From Przewalskia tangutica (taxonomy: Eukaryota; Streptophyta; Magnoliopsida; Solanales; Solanaceae): a DNA stretch of 64,000 bases. Shown in pieces: positions 36,867 to 48,910 of this stretch (position 1 is its first letter; every line of letters begins with the position of its first letter). A program made the translations under genes and the position numbers. Location: positions 87,346,764 through 87,410,763 of the forward strand of contig CM056718.1 of assembly GCA_029844215.1 (NCBI GenBank), given 5' to 3'. The notes below the pieces were generated by a model, which had not been told where the DNA came from, searched no databases, and saw only the letters and a program-made list of their open reading frames with translations.

Positions 36867-37275
36867 AGTAGAAACGACATGAAGGCGATGAAGTAATAGT
36901 TCTGGTATATTCTTAACCCACTGAGACTAGTATGCATTGATGTTATAGTGATGTGTTAAGTGTTATGTTCGAATAACCGTGTTATAAATGTGATTTAGAA
37001 GCCCGATTAGTGAAAAGGGTAAGTCGAGGATGAGAAAATTTTGAACCTTAGGAATTATGACAATTGAAACCTAGATGTAAGGCCGTCTTGGGTAGAAGAT
37101 TTTTTTCTGATGATCCTTGTTGGAAGTATATAGTATGTGGGGAGTATTTTTTCGGGTGATAAGTCCATGAGTGGCATAACTGATTCTTTTGAGAGTGGAA
37201 TAGTGAAGACTATACCGACACCTGCGTTTTGGAGACTTAGAAGGAACATTCGGGACGAATGTTTCTAAGAGAGAA

Positions 37276-40200
37276 TGTTATACCAGTAAATTCTAGAAGT
37301 TAAGATAAGGACGTACCAAGGATTATAAGATTGAAAGTTGATAGATAAGTTGATAAACATGTGTTGGACGAATTTTGAGTTTACCTTGGAGTGTTGTACC
37401 CCGGTTGTTAGGAGTTTCGAGGTGTCTAAAAGCCTAATGTGTAGTCCGTTAAATCTAGATCCCAACGCAACAAACCGTTAAATCGATTGGACATCGAGTC
37501 AAAAGTTATGGAAGTTTCAAGTTGGTGCGCGACGGCGGCAACGATTTTGGTTGAAGTGCAGTAGCGCGGTGCCGGAATGCGAGGCATGGCGCCGTTTGTT
37601 CTGGGGGGTCGCAGGGGTTGCAGCGCCGTGCCGGAATCTGCGCGGCGTGACATGCGGAAGAATTATTTTTGGAAGTGGAAGCGCGGATTTTTACGATAAG
37701 TGTGAAAAATAGGGGTATTTCGTTTATAACCTATGGGAGGGTGACAAGTGTCCTCCCATCCTTTTATCGATGAAGTGGTCCTATATTAGGGCAAGTCTTG
37801 GAAGACTTGGCCATTCCATTTCATTTCATTTCATTTCCAAAACCCTCCTAAGAAAAACCCTCTCCTTCTCTCTAGTTTTGGAAGAAAACCTAGCTTTAGA
37901 GGAGATTGTTGGAGCGGCAAGAAGAAAAAGTGTGGGTAAACTTGTGGAGTACTTGGTGGGCGATTTTGTGGAAGAGGTGGAAGAAAAAGGGGCTTTTGTG
38001 GGCTATTCCTTAAGGTAAAAGTTTCCCTTTCTCTTGGTTATGAGCCTAAGGTCATTTATTTTAGTAGTATAGATGTGAGCACAGGCTGTTTTATTTTAGT
38101 AGTTTAGGGTTGAGCCTAAGGCTGTTATATTGTAGTAGTATAGAGTTGAGCCTGAGGCTGTTTTATACTGTATAGATTTGGATCTTGTTGTAATTGTTGA
38201 AGATGTCTAGGGCTAGATATCATGTAGGACCTAAGAACTTGGATTGGAAAGAGTTGAAAGGAGTTTAGGGTTGGTTTATTGTTGGCCAAGAATGGCATGG
38301 GTTATTGGTTTATTTTGCATTATTGTGGGTGTTTGGTTATTGAATTCGACCATAACAAAGGTGGCAAGTTAGTAGAAACAAAGGAAGTGCCGTCCAAATT
38401 GTCGTAGAATTTAGGAACTTTGCACTTAGTTACTCTACGTTCGAAGCTAGATTTTGATAGACGTTTTATGACCCTTATAGGGTTGAAGTACTACGGTAGC
38501 ATATTCCTCTTAAGGGAGATAGTACTGTGGAGCATTTTGCTTATTGTCGACAATCGTCGCGAGGTATGTGATTCTTCCTATCCTCTTCAGCATGACTATT
38601 TGTAAAATATATAGTGCGGTAGACGCACGTGTGATAAAGGAATTTGATTTCCCTTTTGTGCCTTGACTTGATATGAAGTGTTAAGGGCTTTATTGTGTGG
38701 AAATAGTAGTAAAGTCTTATCCGTTAATGCTTGAATTTTCGGTGGTTAAAGAATGAGCCCTATTGGTCTCATAAATGTTTATAGTGGTAATTGGTTGGTT
38801 TAAAACATAAAATGTTATAACGGCTTTATGGGAAGTTTGTTATAACCACTTTATGTAGTTAAAAGAATGGTTTGTCGATTTCAAAAGATAAGAGACGGAC
38901 TTGTAATTGACCTAAATGGTGTTTAAAATTATAAAACCTAATTCGTGAGAAACGAATACTTGGTTTTTAAAAGAATAACGTTACAAATTTCGGAAATGGG
39001 AATAAGGATCGAACAAGCCAATGCAGCGTCGATAAAGGAAAGAAGTAATGACATTAATCATATTAAAACCAGTAGAAACCTCCATCTGCATAGAAGCTAA
39101 GATAAGACAAAATGGCATTACATTTCCTAGATCATGGCTGCTCTAATGAGAATTATTGAAATCAAGTTCTGATTTTCCTAAAAGTTTCAAAGTAAGGAAC
39201 TCGTTTTCTAATAGAAAAGAGACTTAAGAATTTGAAGTATTTTGGTTTAAAAGAAAGGCATGATTTTGTCTTGACTTGTTTTATTAATCATAAAGTGTTG
39301 TAATAGCTTATTGGGAAGTTAGTTATAACGACTTTATGGAAAATAAAGAAATGGACTCATTATTGGATTTTAGAATGGTAACTTGATTTTGGAAAAAAGG
39401 AAGTAACTCGTTTTCAAATGTTGAACTCCTTGTGATGGAAAAACATAAGTGACTTGTTTATAAAAGGTAGGAGTACCTTGATCCTAAAGGGGTTAAGTAC
39501 TTGGGTTTTAAATGGTATACTTGATGTTGTGTTAAGAAGTATTTACAGTACCTTGAGTTGTGTGTACTAACCTATGCTTGTTGTGGTAGCCTTTGTTGTG
39601 CAAGTGTTTGGTTGTGTGCTCTGAGTCTCTCGATGGAGGCGGCTATCGGTTGATTGATGGACATCTTGTGGCGTTAGGTAGCCAGGGTATCTTCCATCAG
39701 TCGATCCTCTTGGACATCTTGACACGTTGGGTAGCCGGGTATGCTTCCATTAAGTGTTATCCGTTAGTTGTTTGGACATCTTGACACGTTGGGTAGCCAG
39801 CGGGTATGTTTCCACGGTGAGTATCATCTTGTTATTTCCTTTGGGCATCTTGACACGTTGGATGGTCCACGGGTATGGGCCACTAGGATGGTTCCATGGC
39901 CATGCTTATCACGAGGTGAGATCTTGGGGCATGCGGCCGTTGTGCGAGTTAAACTCGGGTTGTATTTGAGTGATGATCTCACGGGCGTGAGTCCACGACT
40001 TGACATGACCTTATATGTTGTGTACTATAGTTTGGTTATCATACATGTCTCCGCTTTATATAGACTATTATGATTTCGATTCTGATATTTTCTGATTTCA
40101 CATACTTGGTACTGTTATGCTTGACCTCGCCCGGGCTGCGTTCATCTGCGAGTTGAGGTACATAACTTGGCGATCCACTCTCTTAGGATCATTTGTTCGG

Positions 40201-40522
40201 TTCTCGGAAAGCTCCATATCTCGGAAGCTTGTCACGTGGTGCGGTTCCACGAAGTAGTAGACTTTTGTATATTCGAGGGCATGGCGGGGCCTGTCCGTCA
40301 TTATGGTTTCAAAATTCTTAGAGAGTGCAGCCTTTGTTGTAGGCGAGTTTGTAAGGGATATGCTCAAGTTTTAATTTATGTACAAAAAGGTAACCGTTGG
40401 GTTAGCTGCTTTCTTATTTCCTTTGTTTTATATGTTTAAGTTTTTATTTCCAGGTTTTCTCTCGATGTTGTATCACTAGGGTGCCGGGGTAAGGCACGAT
40501 CCAGGGCGAGTTGGTCGTGACA
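37276..40522 (+). mobile_element. G-family LTR shared by two interiors
   Basis: It starts TGTTATACCAGTAAATTC, where intact copies have CCCCGTAAATTC, and ends GGTCGTGACA. It has the dyad at 38624-38638 and a minisatellite at 39655-39880. It serves as 3' LTR of the unit on its left and 5' LTR of the unit on its right. Confidence 0.88.
39655..39880 (+). repeat. G LTR minisatellite with recurring CTTG changes
   Basis: Four units as in the sister arrays, but the phrase ACATACTGAC reads ACATCTTGAC in each unit. The same altered spelling at every CTG suggests a systematic consensus error. Confidence 0.8.
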
Positions 40523-40526
40523 AAAG

Positions 40527-40538
40527 TGGTATCGAGCG
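40527..40538 (+). other. G primer binding site (altered)
   Basis: TGGTATCGAGCG appears in place of TGGTATCAGAGC. Confidence 0.7.
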
Positions 40539-40723
40539 ATTAATCCTCGGAGAGTGTCTACTGAAGTATCCGATAGAGTCTTGATTATCGGTGTGTTGTG
40601 CACCACATCTATAATCGAGAGGCTATAGGATATCTAGGATTGGTTTCCATTCTTCTCACTCTGAGATCGTGCCTTAGGCGGTGTTATAAGTTGGACTCCT
40701 CAGCGTGTTCTTTGTATACGGTG

Positions 40724-41832
40724 ATGCCTCGCGCGGCAACGAGCCGAAGGGCAAGCGGCGAAGGAGGCGTGAGTAGAAGCGGCGGTCTCTCACGAGACTA
40801 CGGCACGAGCCTCGATCCGCGGCACGGCGAGAGGAGATGGGTTACTGAGAGATGGCGATTATTGGCGAGATCGTGGCGAGCGAGGATAGGCTGGATCTGG
40901 CGGATTCGATTCGATGCGCCCATGGTTCACGAGGTCGAGATAGTTTGAGGCTACGGGATTTTCTGAGTTATAGCCCACCTGAGTTCTACGGGTCAAGGCC
41001 GGAGGATGATCGCGAGGAGTTCATCAAGCGATTCTGACGGATCGTAGTGATCAAGGCTTCGAGGCCCGAGTCGGTGGTTTTGGGTTCACATCGGTGCGTG
41101 ATCTGCGATCATTGGTTTGATCGTGGGAGCTGTCGGGGAACATGCGCCTCCGGTGGTTGGGGTGAGTTCTCGGAGGCTTTCCTGGCCATTTCTTGCCTCG
41201 CGGATGAGGAGGCGCGGTAAACAGATTTTTGATGCTAAGACAAAGGGGCGCCTGGTTCGGGAGTACAATGTAGAGTTTGACTCATTGGCGGTATGTCCCG
41301 TTGTGGTGGCGATATGGAGGATAGAGTGCCGTTATGTCGCGGACTCGATGAGTATTTAGCGGAGGATGCACGGTGTAGCTCTTGTAGGGCATGGACATTG
41401 CCGCGTCGAACTATCTTGTGGCGAGAAACGTAAGTCGGCGGAATAACGAATCGCGAGAAGAAGGCGGGGCGATAGAGTCCTCTGGTGACGCCGAGGCGAC
41501 GGCCTCAAGGCGAGCTAGTTATTTACCTCGGCCCGATCTGAGTGCTCCATCACGATCTTGGGGCGTTCGAAATCGGGGCGGTCGGGGCTTCAGGTTTGAG
41601 TTTTTGGGAAGCGGGGGCGTTAGTCGGATGGGACCACCCTACCTCGTTGTGGCCGTTGTGGTAGGCTCCATGGTGGGAGTGTCGTCTTTGGAATGGGGTT
41701 TGTTTTGCATGCGGCGGCGGGAGCCATTTGCGAGGTGTCGACGGAGATAAGCGCGGATGTAGAGACTCGACGCCGGGATCGATGGTGATTCATCTCTCCT
41801 CTTTTTGTGCGCCGTGCGAGGAAGGAACATGA
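40724..41832 (+). pseudogene. G gag, copy 4, heavily disrupted
   Basis: The start ATGCCTCGCGCGGCAAC is a damaged form of ATGCCTCCACGCAAGGCAAC. Residues LRLRDFLSYSPPEFYGSRPE near 40935-41000 and VREYNVEFDSLA near 41255-41290 identify the capsid. Nearly every CAG, CTG and CCGG site differs from copy 3 by an indel. The end near TGA at 41830 matches the other copies. Confidence 0.7.
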
Positions 41833-42238
41833 GTAGAAACGGCATGAAGGCGATGAAGTAATAGTTCTGGTATATTCTTAACCAGCTGAGACTAGTATGC
41901 ATTGATGTTATAGTGATGTGTTAAGTGTTATGTTGAATAACTTCGTGTTATAAATGTGATTTAGAAGCCGATTAGTGAAAAGGGTAAGTCGAGGATGAGA
42001 AAATTTTGAACCTTAGAAATTATGACAATTGAAACCTAGATGTAAGGCCGTCTTGGGTAGAAGATTTTTTTTCTGATTATCCTTGTTGGAAGTATATAGT
42101 ATGTGGGAGTATTTTTGGGTGATAAGTCCATGAGTGGCATAAGCGATTCTTTTGAGAGTGGAATAGTGAAGACTATACTGACACTGCGTTTTGGAGACTT
42201 AGAAGGAACATTCGGGAATGAATGTTTCTAAGAGAGAA

Positions 42239-45200
42239 TGTTATACCAGTAAATTCTAGAAGTTAAGATAAGGGCGTACAAGGATTATAAGATTGAAAGT
42301 TGATAGATAAGTTGACAAGCATGTGTTGGGCCAGTTTTGAGTTTACCTTGGAGTGTTGTACCCGGTTGTTAAGAGTTTCGAGGTGTCTAAAAGCCTAATG
42401 TGTAGTCCGTTAAATCTAGATCCCAACGCAACAAACCGTTAAATCGATTGGACATCAGTCAAAAGTTATGGAAGTTTCAAGTTGGTGCGCGACGGCGGCA
42501 GCGATTTTGATTGAAGTGCAGCGCGGCCGAATCTGAGGCAGCGGCGCGTTTGTTCTCGAAGTCGCAGAGGTTGCGCGCCATGGCCGCGAATCTGAGGCAT
42601 GGCGCGCCGACATGCGGAAGAATTATTTTTGGAAGTGGAAGCCTTGCGGCCGTGTGCGAAGCCATGGCGCGGCCGAGGCATGGCGCGAAGCGGTATTTTC
42701 TTGCGATAAGTGGCCAACGAGGTATTTCGTTTATAACCTATGGGAGGGTGACAAGTGTCCCTCCCATCCTTTTATCGATAAGTGGTCTATATTAGGGCAA
42801 GTCTTGGAAGACTTGGTCATTCCATTTCATTTCATTTCATTTCCAAAACCCTCACAGAAAAACTCTCTCCCTTCTCTCTAGTTTTGGAAGAAAACCTAGC
42901 TTTAGAGAGATTGTTGGAGCGGCAAGAAGAAAAAGTGTGGGTAAACTTGTGGAGTATTTGGTGGGCGATTTTGACGGAAGAGGTGGAAGAAAAAGGGGCT
43001 TTTGTGGGCTATTCCTTAAGGTAAAAGTTTCCCTTTCTCTTGGTTATGAGCCTAAAGATTTGTTTTATTTTAGTAGTATAGATGTGAGCACAGAAATTTG
43101 TTTATTTTAGTAGTTTAGAGTTGAGCCTAAGGTCGTTATATTGTAGTAGTATAGAGTTGAGCACAGAGGTTGTTTTATCTTGTATAGATTTGGATCTTGT
43201 TGTAATTGTTGAAGATGTCTGGGCTAGATATCATGTTGGACCTAAGAACTTGGATTGGAAAGAGTTGAAAGGAGTTTAGGGTTGGTTTATTGTTGGCAAG
43301 AATGGCATGGGTTATTGGTTTATTTTGCATTATTGTGGGTGTTTGGTTATTGAATTCGACCTTAACAAAGGTGGCAAGTTAGTAGAAACAAAGGAAGTGC
43401 CGTCCAAATTGTCGTAGAATTTAGGGACTTTGCACTTAGTTACTCTACGTTCGAAGCTAGATTTTGATAGACGTTTTATGACCCTTATAGGGTTGAAGTA
43501 CTCTGTAGCATATTCCTCTTAAGGAGATAGTCTTGTGGAGCATTTTGCTTATTGTCGACAATCGTCGCGAGGTATGTGATTCTTCCTATCCTCTTGACAT
43601 GACTATTTGTAAAATATATAGTGCGGTAGGCAGCGTGTGATAAAGGAATTTGATTTCCCTTTTGTGCCTTGACTTGATATGAAGTGTTAAGGGCTTTATT
43701 GTGTGGAAATAGTAGTAAAGTCTTATCCGTTAATGTAACGGTACTTTCGGTGGTTAAAGAATGAGCCTATTGGTCTCATAAATGTTTATAGTGGTAATTG
43801 GTTGGTTTAAAACATAAAATGTTATAACGGCTTTATGGGAAGTTTGTTATAACCACTTTATGTAGTTAAAAAGAATGGTTTGTCGATTTCAAAAGATAAG
43901 AGAGCGGACTTGTAATTGACCTAAATGGTGTTGAAAATTATAAAACCTAATTCGTGAGAAAGCGAATACTTGGTTTTTAAAAGAATAACGTTACAAATTT
44001 GGAAATGGGAATAAGGATCGAACAAGCCAATGCGCGTCGATAAAGGAAAGAAGTAATGACATTAATCATATTAAAACCGGTAGAAACCTCCATCTGCATG
44101 AAGCTAAGATAAGACAAAATGGCATTACATTTCCTAGATCATGGTTTGCTCTAATGAGAATTATTGAAATCAAGTTCTGATTTTCCTAAAAGTTTCAAAG
44201 TAAGGAACTCGTTTTCTAATAGAAAAGAGACTTAAGAATTTGAAGTATTTTGGTTTAAAAGAAAGGCATGATTTTGTCTTGACTTGTTTTATTAATCATA
44301 AAGTGTTGTAATAGCTTATTGGGAAGTTAGTTATAACGACTTTATGTAAAATAAAGAAATGGACTCATTATTGGATTTTAGAATGGTAACTTGATTTTGG
44401 AAAAAAGAAAGTAACTCGTTTTCAAATGTTGAACTCCTTGTGATGGAAAAACATAAGTGACTTGTTTATAAAAGGTAGGAGTACCTTGATCCTAAAGGGG
44501 TTAAGTACTTGGGTTTTAAATGGTATACTTGATGTTGTGTTAAGAAGTATTTATAGTACCTTGAGTTGTGTGTACTAGCCTATGCTTGTTGTGGTAGCCT
44601 TTGTTGTGCAAGTGTTTGGTTGTGTGCTCTGAGTCTCGATGGAGAATTCGGCTATCCGTTGATTGATGGACATCTTGTGGCGTTGGGTAGCCCACGGGTA
44701 TGCTTCCACTGTATCGATCCTCTTGGACATGCTGACACGTTGGGTAGCCCACGGGTATGCTTCCATTAGGAGTGTTATCTGGTTAGTTGTTTGGACATAC
44801 TGACACGTTGGGTAGCCCACGGGTATGCTTCCACAGTGAGTATCATCTTGTTATTTCCTTTGGGCATACTGACACGTTGGATGGTCCACGGGTATGGGCC
44901 CACTAGGATGGTTCCATGCCCATGCTTATACCGAGGTGAGATGCCGGGGCATGCGGCTATTGTGCGGGTTAAACTCCCGGGTTGTATTCGAGTGATGATC
45001 TCACGGGCATGTGTCCCTGACTTGACATGACTGCTTATATGTTTTGTACTGTAGTTTGGTTATCATACATGTCTCCTGCTTTATATAGACTATTATGATT
45101 TGATTCTGATATTTTCTGATTTCACATACTTGGTACTGTTATCGACCTCGCCCGGGGTTGCGTTCATCTGCGAGTTGAGGTACATAACTGGCGATCCACT

Positions 45201-45543
45201 CTCTTAGGATCGCTGTTCGGTTCTCGGAAAGCTCCATATCTCGGAAGCTTGTCACGTGATGCAGTTCCACTGAAGTAGTAGACTTTTGTATATTCGAGGG
45301 CATGGCGGGGCCTGTCCGTCATTATGGTTTCAAAATTCTTAGAGTCGTAGCTTTGTTGTGGCGAGTTTGTAAGGGATATGCTTGTTCAAGTTTTAATTTA
45401 TGTACAAAAGGTAACCGTTGGGTTAGCTGCTTTCTTATTTCCTGTTTTATATGTTTAAGTTTTTATTTCCATTTGGTTTTCTCGATGTTGTATGACTAGG
45501 GTGCAGGTTAAGGCACTGTCACGGGCGAGTTCGGGTCGTGACA
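42239..45543 (+). mobile_element. G-family LTR, right end of the second array
   Basis: It starts TGTTATACCAGTAAATTC and ends GGGTCGTGACA. The minisatellite is at 44665-44905. It abuts the minus-strand K 5' LTR at the same K position as the junction at 19361/19362. Confidence 0.88.
44665..44905 (+). repeat. G LTR minisatellite, 4 units
   Basis: It has the GTTGGGTAGCCCACGGGTAT core with period 62-66 bases. Confidence 0.8.
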
Positions 45544-46039
45544 CGAGCCCGCCATACCACGAATGTAAGCACCTACTACGACGGACTATACCACTGATAA
45601 GCCTCCGAGAAGCGGAGCTTCCCAATGACGTGACCACGAGAGCTAGGATCGGCGGTGTGTACCTCAACTGCGGCGTGAGCGGCCCGAAGGAGGTCGATAA
45701 CAGTACCAAGTATGTGGCGAAAATCGTAAATGAAATCATAGTAGTCTATATAAAGCGGGAGACATGTATGATAACAAAACTACGATTCCTGATAAATAGC
45801 GATCATGTCAAGTCGGGGACTCACGCCTCAAAGTCATCACTCAAATATAACAATGGGTCTCACTCACAACATCAATCATGCGTGGAATACCTTCCTCACT
45901 GGCGATCTATGATATAAAAGCACGAGGAATACACATGAACACGGGTCCACTGTGTCATCATAAAGCTGTCGGGAGGTAAATGCGAAGGCATAGCCGACTA
46001 CTAAAACCACGATACAAACAAGGTCATAAAGCGTATCAT

Positions 46040-46330
46040 GAGATCTGTCTAGGCGTCACATGATCAAAGTGACCACTCGCGCGATATCTAATGTGCGCGT
46101 CTAGCCTGGAACTTCCGACTCGCGCATGAGCCACTCCGATGGCCCGCGTGAGGTATTCCGCGTCGAGGTAGCTACTCCCGGCGTCGCTGGACTCGCGATC
46201 GCGTAGCCACGTAGACCGCGTGACCATAAAGGCGCGCACTAACACGGAGCTCTCGTAGCTCGCGTAGGCCAGGATCCGCGTGGTATTCTCGAATCATAGG
46301 TCACCTGGACACTTTGAGTCTACCGCGTGG
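46040..46330 (-). repeat. Minisatellite in the K 5' LTR
   Basis: This is a repeat array equivalent to 19870-20200, with CCGCGTGAGGTATTC-type units. CCGCAT in the other copy is often CCGCGT or CGCGT here. Confidence 0.55.
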
Positions 46331-47244
46331 AGGCGGCTTAACCTCGGGATGATGTCAAGGTGAGTGGTACAATACCAACATAACGGTGATAGTTAAACAA
46401 CTTAAGCGCAATCGAGGAAAACCCCTTTACACAAACATCACAAGATAATAACACCACGTAGCATCTAGCGTGTTTACTTATCAAATCAACAAGAAAGTAT
46501 TACAAGGCTATCACAAACCAACACAATCAAGTTATTCACACAAGGTACTTTCTACTATATGATTAATAAGATCGGGTTTTTATCCCCAAAGTACTTCATA
46601 CATTAACTCTTTAAGAGATCTGTTCTTTCACAATTAGTCACACAATACTCGTAGTATATAAAAATAGAGTGACTATCTTTTGAAGTAAACCAAAACACTT
46701 CTCTTTGTAAAATCAAGTAACAACATTATTTTCCAAACGTTCAAGTTTGCCTAATTTCAAATGTTCAAGTTTCTCATTTTTCGAAAGGTTTCGTAGTTCA
46801 TAGTTTTAATCCTTTAAAACAATTTGAGAAACATATACCTTATGTGTGCGTAGTTTATTCTTGTTCATAACAATCTTATTACAGCAGCCATGATCTAGGA
46901 AATGTAATATCATTTTGTCTCATCTTAGCTTCTATGCAGATGGAAGTCTCTACTGGTTTTAATAATACTTTATTAGTCAAAACATTTCCCTTTATTAGCG
47001 CTGATGTGGTTTGTTCGATACTTATTCTGATTTCCGAAATCAGTAAAACATTATTCATTTTTTAAAAAAAAACCAAGTACTCATTACTCACGAATGAGGT
47101 TTCACACTTTTTAACAAAACTCATATTAATTAACCAAGTCAAGTCTCTTCTCTTTTTAAGATTAAGTCTCTTAATCTTCTTAAAGTCAATAAACCCTTCT
47201 TTTTATCTTTCTTAAGCCGTTATACCTAACTTCCCATAAAGCTA

Positions 47245-47477
47245 AATATATCAATTCATCTCTCCATTTTCTGTGAAAGGGGGACAGGGAGCATAATTTC
47301 ATTCCCAACGGGGGATCTTTTTTTTTCTTTTTTGTTTCGCATTTCTCATCAAAGGGGATTTTTTCATTACTTCAACTAGTACCGATTGATGGGAGAGAGA
47401 TATGGATTAGTACAATTCATTATTTTTGGCATATTCGAGATTCGAGAAGTGAGTGCAGTTTTCAACCCGATCCATGT
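47245..47477. other. Foreign insert in the K 5' LTR, possibly plastid DNA
   Basis: The uninterrupted LTR at about 21104 reads GCTAGTATAACTC. Here GCTA is followed by about 233 unrelated bases and then TATAACTC. There is no target duplication and no terminal repeat. The insert has T-runs and clean, non-repetitive sequence that resembles organelle spacer DNA. I could not assign it to a particular plastid locus. Confidence 0.5.
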
Positions 47478-48910
47478 TATAACTCTTAAGCTTTTAAAAC
47501 CAAGTATTACTCTTCTGTTAAAAATGGTTCAGTATTCTTTTGAAATACTTCAAGATTATTCAGGCTTAAGTCAAAAGACATTGCCGTAATTATTATTCAG
47601 GCTTAAGTCAAAAGACATTGCCGTAATTATTATTCAGTTAACACACGTACGTCTACCGTACTATATATACTTTAAAATATCATGCTCAAGAGTATAGGAA
47701 GAATCACATACCTCGCGACGATTATCGACTATTAGCAAAATGCTCCACGGCTATAACCCGGCTAGCCTTGTCCACCCTCCGAGTAGAATACGCTACTCGC
47801 AGTACTTCAACCTATAACGGTTATATAAGTCTATCAACTTCTACCTTAATATTCTACTGAAGCGATTTCAGTTCAAGTCTTTCTGTAATATCCTTCTATT
47901 ACAGTTCAATTCTCTTCTATGAATCTTATATTCATTTCTATACAACTACAGTATGTAATTTCCAATTACAATAGAAGGTCAAGAGTATTTACCTCGATAA
48001 GCCCAAAATTATCCAAGTTATAATGTCGATCCTGAGCAACGTTTAGCTCCTACTCCGGGTGCTCCAACCCGCTCCAAACAACCCTTAGAAGTTCCATGCA
48101 ACTTCTACTCAACACTTCAACCGACTATGAAGATTTTCCTTAGGGTTTCGGTTTGAGACAAAAAGGACATAAGGTAGTATTTCCGGGCTCTACGTATAGA
48201 GGTAACTTTTGGAATACTACTAGGTATAAGGCTAAGGTATTTGGGTATAGTAACAATACTTGGAGAGTATTTCTACCAAGAGGGGGTATTTTACGAGAAC
48301 AACTAGGCAAGGGGTACCCTGCTGCACCACTAGGAGGGGATACTTTCGGCCAAGGGGGAGGGGGCTCTCGGCCAAGGGGCCTTCTCAAAGGGGGGGGGGG
48401 GTGTTTGGACGAAACACCACCAAGAGGGGGGAGGGATTTTCAAGACTTGGAACAATTTTTGGATGAAGAAGTCTTCAAAGGGGAGGGGTATTTATAGGTC
48501 AAGCAATGGCCAACCAATGGCCAAGATCATGCCAAGTGGTAGACAAGTGTAAGGTCAAGATTTGGACAAGTGTTTGTGGGTCCCACTTGCTCATCAACTA
48601 CACAAAAATATCTACAAATATCCTACCAACTCCAAGGCAACAAAAACGTTTAAAAGATGGCCGCTGCCGTCCACTTTGAGGTGACACATGTCACCCTCAG
48701 TTGGTCAAAATATTTTATCTCTCGGAAAAATCCGCAAAAATAATAAATGACATAGCCGTATTTTTCCCTTCGCAAGTCTTGGAAAACGTTTCGTCGGAAA
48801 ACACTTCTTTTCGGTACTTGTGAACAATAATTTTCGGCCAAGTCTACTTAAAGTTCAAACTTTTCTACGTACGTCCTCACGTACATACTCTGGAAATACG
48901 GGGTATAACA

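Larger units (their letters stand above)
35523..37275 (+). mobile_element. G interior, copy 3 (gag only, 1.75 kb)
   Basis: It lies between the LTRs 33475-35522 and 37276-40522. The last 400 bases are noncoding. The polypurine tract is shortened to AAGAGAGAA compared with the purine run at 16217. Confidence 0.8.
40523..42238 (+). mobile_element. G interior, copy 4 (gag only, 1.72 kb)
   Basis: It is colinear with 35523-37275 and enclosed by LTRs 37276-40522 and 42239-45543. It is the copy most affected by missing or swapped bases. Confidence 0.8.
45544..48910 (-). mobile_element. K-family 5' LTR (minus strand), 3' end missing, with an insert
   Basis: On the minus strand it starts at 48910 with TGTTATACCCCGTATTTCC. 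It has a TATA box (48489-48496, plus strand TATTTATA) and the dyad GTACG-TCTAC-CGTAC at 47647-47661. It ends at 45544 at the same place as the other K LTR. A segment of about 233 bases at 47245-47477 is absent from the other copy. Confidence 0.82.

Noticed and set aside
22831..45543. RIP-like or deamination-driven mutation of the retrotransposons as the cause of CAG/CTG loss
   Set aside because: Methyl-cytosine decay gives C-to-T and G-to-A changes. The differences seen are mostly deletions, insertions and base-order swaps.
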